A stretch of 64,000 nt of DNA, taken from assembly GCA_014281115.1 (NCBI GenBank), contig JACONQ010000021.1:310001-374000 (forward strand), given 5' to 3'. The notes beneath the pieces are model-generated. The model was not told the DNA's origin, searched no databases, and was given only the letters and a program-made list of their open reading frames with translations. The translations under genes and the position numbers were made by a program. Numbering within the stretch: the stretch's first letter is position 1; each line of letters begins with the position of its first letter. Positions 60,515-64,000 of the stretch are shown one piece after another. The stretch comes from Laburnicola sp. R22_1 (Eukaryota; Ascomycota; Dothideomycetes; Pleosporales; Didymosphaeriaceae).

Positions 60515-62362
60515 ACATGGATGGCAAGCGAGCGGCGCAGGCAAGCGAGCGGCGCACCCCATCAACTTTTCGCACCTTTGAAGTCGCGCAGCTCAACCAC
60601 AATATAATATACTATATAGATTTTGATACAATAGATTAAGCAGTATTTAAAGTATCTTTTTTGCACGTACGTGAGTTATGCCCAAGCTCTCTGCACCTTG
60701 TGCAGCGCGCCAGAGCCTGGCGGCTCAGGCCTGATCGCTCTCCACTTTGACGCTGTTCATGCTCTATCTGCTGGTCAGCCGCCTTTTGAGCAAGTATATT
60801 CTCTCCCTCTCCCTTTGTTAAGGTCCCCTGCTTCTGTATCCGCTTCTTTTGCGCTGTCTACGCTTAGTTGCTGCCTCATTGGCTCTCTCAAGGCTAGTAA
60901 TCCAATCGCGCATAAGCTCAGCTGAGAGCATCATTACTTCAGCACCCTTCTTAAGTTAATTAATCGCCTGAATAATAGAGGCAGGCGAGGAGCTCTTGTG
61001 CCGTTGAACGCGCTCACGGATTAGAGTTGATTGAGCCTCAAGCTCACGTATGTTGCTCGGCGTTTTGGCTTCCCAGAGAGCCTCTGGCAGAGCAGCTGGT
61101 GAAGGCGTACGAAGCTGCACATCCAGCTTTGACAGAACAGCTTCAGGCTGGAGAGGAACAAGGCCTGCGCCTCAAAAGGCTGAACAGATATTGGCTGATG
61201 TAAATGATTGCTCAAAGGCTGTCTTGAAGGCTGGCAGGAATTCAAGCTTCGTAATGTGGTTAATGTAGTTACGGATCAGAGCCTCAACCTCTCGGCTGTA
61301 CGCGCGCTTCAACGGCGAGAAGCAGCCCACATCAAGTGGCTGCAGCAGATGCGAGGAGTAAGGCGGCATGCAGAGCGTGTAGATGTTGTTCTCCTTGCAG
61401 AGCTGTTGAAATTCAAGAGAGTAGTGGCTCGCATGGCCATCAAGGATAAGCAGCCTACGCGTGCCAACAATCCGGGTCTCTGTATGCTTAATAAAGTGCT
61501 TTAGCCACTCAACTCCAAGCTCGTTCGTCGTCCAGCCGTTGTCGCTAAGAGATATAGCCCAATCGCGCGGGATATCCTCCTCGTACCAAGCAGATAGGTG
61601 GTGCTGGCCAGCAAAGATGATAAACGGTGGGATAGCCCAGCCAGCAGCGTTGATTGCTTGGACAAGTGTCACCCACTCGCGGTTCCCAGGCTGGACAGCC
61701 TTTGGCCGGCCTCTCCTCTCTAACCCTGTAACAACGAGCTGAGTCGTAATCTTGCCCATCATAAAGCCAGCCTCATCAAAATTGTAGACGTCCTCATCGC
61801 AGATGCCGTACCTGGCCTTAGTCTGCTCTACAAGCTTGAACCAGGCGCTAATTAGGATAGGATCCTCACAGAGAGCTCTCTGTCTATCGTAGGCTCGGTT
61901 AAAACACGTCTTAAGAGAGTCTGTACGCCTAACAAAGTTGGCTGGCCACTTCTGTCCAACCTGGCCTGCGCCGCGCGCAGCTAGCAGCTTATCTGCCATA
62001 TCGCGAATTGCTAAGTAGGTAGGCGAAAATCCACATAGGTCCAGATCAAGTATATGACGAATTATCACCTCCTCTTCTAGCTAGGTGAGCTTCTTCGAGT
62101 TGGGCTGGCAATCGCGTCGCGTAGGTCTCCCAGCGCGTCGGCGGCGGAGCGTTGTTTCGGGTACATTGTAGACTGCTGCAGCAGCTCAGTTGCTTTGGAT
62201 CTGGCTGGTATTGATTGAAAAGATGGCAAGTTGAACATCTGCTTCCTTTGAAGCCATTTAAGTGTTGTGGCGTGGAGTTGTTGTAGGACGCGTTTAGAGC
62301 GGGTGCGAAAGTTAATGGGGTGCGCCGCTCGCTTGCCTGCGCCGCTCGCTTGCCATCCATGT
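60515..62362 (-). mobile_element. pogo/Fot1-type DNA transposon, lightly mutated
   Basis: 1,848 bp flanked by TA (60513-60514, 62363-62364). Terminal inverted repeats are about 58 bp and nearly perfect: ACATGGAT, then GGCAAGCGAGCGGCGCA twice in tandem, then CCCCAT(T/C)AACTTT. The doubling of the 17-bp motif at both ends suggests a transposase-binding site. GC content is far above the surroundings. One transposase gene lies on the minus strand. Confidence 0.93.
60636..62257 (-). pseudogene. pogo-type DDE transposase with four stops and one frameshift
   Basis: ATG 62257 (MASKEADVQLAIF...) opens a psq-type helix-turn-helix. TGA at 62186-62188 and TAG at 62081-62083 follow. A 298-codon open stretch (62068-61172) then carries the CENP-B-like DNA-binding part and the catalytic core: [22 protein letters not shown] and [14 protein letters not shown], so the DDD triad is intact. 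TGA at 61172-61174 and TAA at 60956-60958 follow. A one-base indel in a G-run near 60822 shifts the frame. The C-terminus is Arg/Gln-rich and ends in a zinc knuckle CTRCRELGHNSRTC (CX2CX4HX4C) before TAA 60636-60638. Two stops derive from CGA and two from CAG/CAA by C-to-T. Size about 540 residues, normal for the family. Confidence 0.9.
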
Positions 62363-62533
62363 TAATTATATTTACTAAAGTAGAAATTTAATCTTATAAT
62401 TCTTTATAAACTAGATAAGCTACTAATCTAACTAGTACACTAAGACTGCCGTATAGATAGTTAGGTATACCTACCCCTTACGCTAAATAAGTATCTAATA
62501 AATAGAATAGAACTCTAGTATAGTTACTTTAAC

Positions 62534-63850
62534 CCTTCTAGGTAAGAGTTATAAACTGACTCTACTTATTTAGTTTTTAAGTGGCCCCACTACGTTTAAT
62601 TACTGCGTTTTTTTATTGCGTTACTAGCGCCTATATAATATTATATTATATTATATTATATGCGCGCTAAGTTCTAGGACCTAGAGCGCGTTAAAATTTT
62701 ACTAACATTTCTCCCCCTAGCTTTTAAAATAATAACTTACAATAATAATACCCCTAACTTACTTACCTACCTACTACTTTATTAGATAATTAACTCTACC
62801 TTTTAATCTTTTACTATATTACTAGATAATAAATAATCTACTATACGCATACACGTTCTACTACTACCACTACTACTATAATATATAATAAATTACGCGC
62901 GTGCTCCCTACTCCTAATACTAAATAACACCCTAACACTTTACTAGCCTTACTCTACTTATTACTTATAAATATTCTATAGTATAAGCGTGTACCTATAT
63001 ATGCCTTATACCTCTAATAACTACTTATTATTATTTTTTATTCTAGCAAAACCTTAGGTATTTTAGGTTATACTTAACCTTTTCTTTATTACTTTTACTC
63101 TATTGCTCTTAAATCTAATTAAATCTTGCGTCTTATTTTCTAAAAGCGCTCTAGTAACAATAATTACTAGTATAGCTAAGCACTAGATAGCTAAACTAGT
63201 AGAAATAGAGCTATAAGTTAAAATTTATAGTCCCTAGAGTACTTAGGTATTACTAAATGCTGCAATAAAATAAACTAGCTGTAATAATCTATTTATTATA
63301 TAATTTATACTATACTACTATATAATTTATAAAGATAGTAGATATTTAACCTTTATAATACCTATCTTATATATATCTATTATTAGTATCTAGGTTATAC
63401 TCCTTATTATTATACGTCTTATTATTATTATTGTCTAGCTTATTATATATATATAGGCGCGTAACTGCCCGCCCTATAGAAAGCGTGTTATTAGGTTAAG
63501 GGATAGCTATACTAGATTGTAACCTTAAGGTCTTACGCAATAATTAAATATATTATTTAGTATATAGATAAACACTTAATATATCTAGTTATAGATTTTT
63601 ATGCTTTGTGCGTAGGTAACTGCGTTACGTTATTATTATTAACTTTAGTACTATAGACTATAGACTATAGTATAGCTTGTAATTAACTTTATAAGGGGCT
63701 GGCTAATTTACATATACTTAATAGTGTCCCTAAATAGTTGCTAAACTAGTCTTATTGCTTTACCTTAATTTATAGTATTTTTTAGCACACCTATAGCTTT
63801 CTCTTATAGCGTTATACTGTGTATAGAACGTGCGCGAGGTATTCTTTATA
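62534..63850 (-). mobile_element. Family-B element, copy 2, apparently complete (1,317 bp)
   Basis: Exact 14-bp flanking repeats ATAGTTACTTTAAC (62520-62533, 63851-63864). The undisturbed target is visible in family-K copy 1 near 26935. On the minus strand it begins near TATAAAGAATACC and ends CTTACCTAGAAGG. A reading frame on that strand (about 63420 to 62560, stops read as Gln) keeps the zinc-finger-like segment and runs to ...NVVGPLKN. No terminal inverted repeats and no LTRs were seen. A (TA)n-rich run (62639-62662) and CpG-rich patches remain. Class unresolved: TSD length points to target-primed retroposition, whereas a finger-bearing protein would be more usual in DNA transposons. Confidence 0.7.
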
Positions 63851-64000
63851 ATAGTTACTTTAACTATAATATTATAAATCTTTAGCCTATACTTTTTAGT
63901 AGCAGCAAGTATATTAGCGTTAAATAATTTATTATTATCTAGGTAGATAGTAGGGCATAGAGTAATAGTAGGAGCTTTGTTTAAGATAACCTTAATATAG

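Larger units (their letters stand above)
59150..64000 (-). mobile_element. Family-K repeat, copy 2, carrying a pogo element and a family-B copy
   Basis: Three pieces, 59150-60512, 62365-62533 and 63851-64000, are colinear on the minus strand with 26790-27863 on the plus strand. The gaps are filled by a pogo-type element (60515-62362, TA duplication) and family-B copy 2 (62534-63850, 14-bp duplication). This copy also shows the uninterrupted site for copy 1 and vice versa. No coding domain recognised. It continues past the window. Confidence 0.6.

Noticed and set aside
60671..61742. Plus-strand open frames opposite the pogo transposase
   Set aside because: Antisense shadows of a GC-rich coding region; the minus strand carries the catalytic and zinc-knuckle motifs.
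62046..62360. 104-codon minus-strand frame starting in the pogo terminal repeat
   Set aside because: It overlaps the transposase N-terminus in another frame, and its ATG is part of the terminal repeat itself; a shadow of the transposase.

Overview
The window looks like nuclear DNA of a filamentous ascomycete (Pezizomycotina). It is mostly a graveyard of transposable elements whose reading frames are full of TAG/TAA codons where the families carry Gln or Trp codons. Cys codons read as Tyr and catalytic Asp codons read as Asn. This C-to-T / G-to-A decay, mainly at CpA/TpG, is the signature of repeat-induced point mutation (RIP). Typical fungal families are present: Fot1/pogo, Tc1/mariner, Ty3/Gypsy (one with a chromodomain) and Ty1/Copia. 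I do not assign a species.

Layout. 1-2926: three DNA elements in a row, each flanked by TA: the 5' end of a Fot1-like element leaving the window on the minus strand, a decayed Fot1-like element (103-2226), and a 696-bp foldback element (2229-2924). 2927-7095: an island of normal base composition holding the only plausible host gene, a small Cys-rich secreted protein split between two frames (3946-4442). 7096-33528: AT-rich nested elements. A 1.3-kb element of unrecognised class ('family B') carries a Gypsy insertion (Gypsy-H, 8543-26235). Gypsy-H in turn carries a second Gypsy (Gypsy-I, 10899-19497, itself holding a 162-bp solo LTR), a short repeat (20190-20327) and a Tc1 element (21243-23353). 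A decayed Copia copy follows on the minus strand (27864-33528), with a solo LTR of its own family (30312-30578) and a little-mutated 1,261-bp insertion with a 15-bp target duplication (32123-33383) nested inside it.

33529-45772: a chromodomain Gypsy, a fragment of Gypsy-I, unclassified AT-rich sequence and two further family-B copies. 45773-56070: a Tc1-type element split by a complete 7.4-kb Copia element (46563-53944) with 287/288-bp LTRs and a 5-bp target duplication. 56073-64000: a gag-like remnant, an unclassified repeat (family K), a pogo/Fot1-type element that is only lightly mutated (60515-62362), and a complete family-B copy (62534-63850) inserted in family K.

No gene set here works as a pathway; the window records transposition order and RIP. 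Target duplications and LTR pairs allow the order to be read: family B, then Gypsy-H, then Gypsy-I, then the small solo LTR. The pieces that kept normal base composition (the two solo LTRs, the 1,261-bp insertion, the pogo element) are late arrivals or too short to be recognised by RIP. The most novel-looking items are family B, with a (KKDNN)n tract and a degenerate zinc-finger-like motif, and the 1,261-bp insertion encoding a 169-residue protein I do not recognise.
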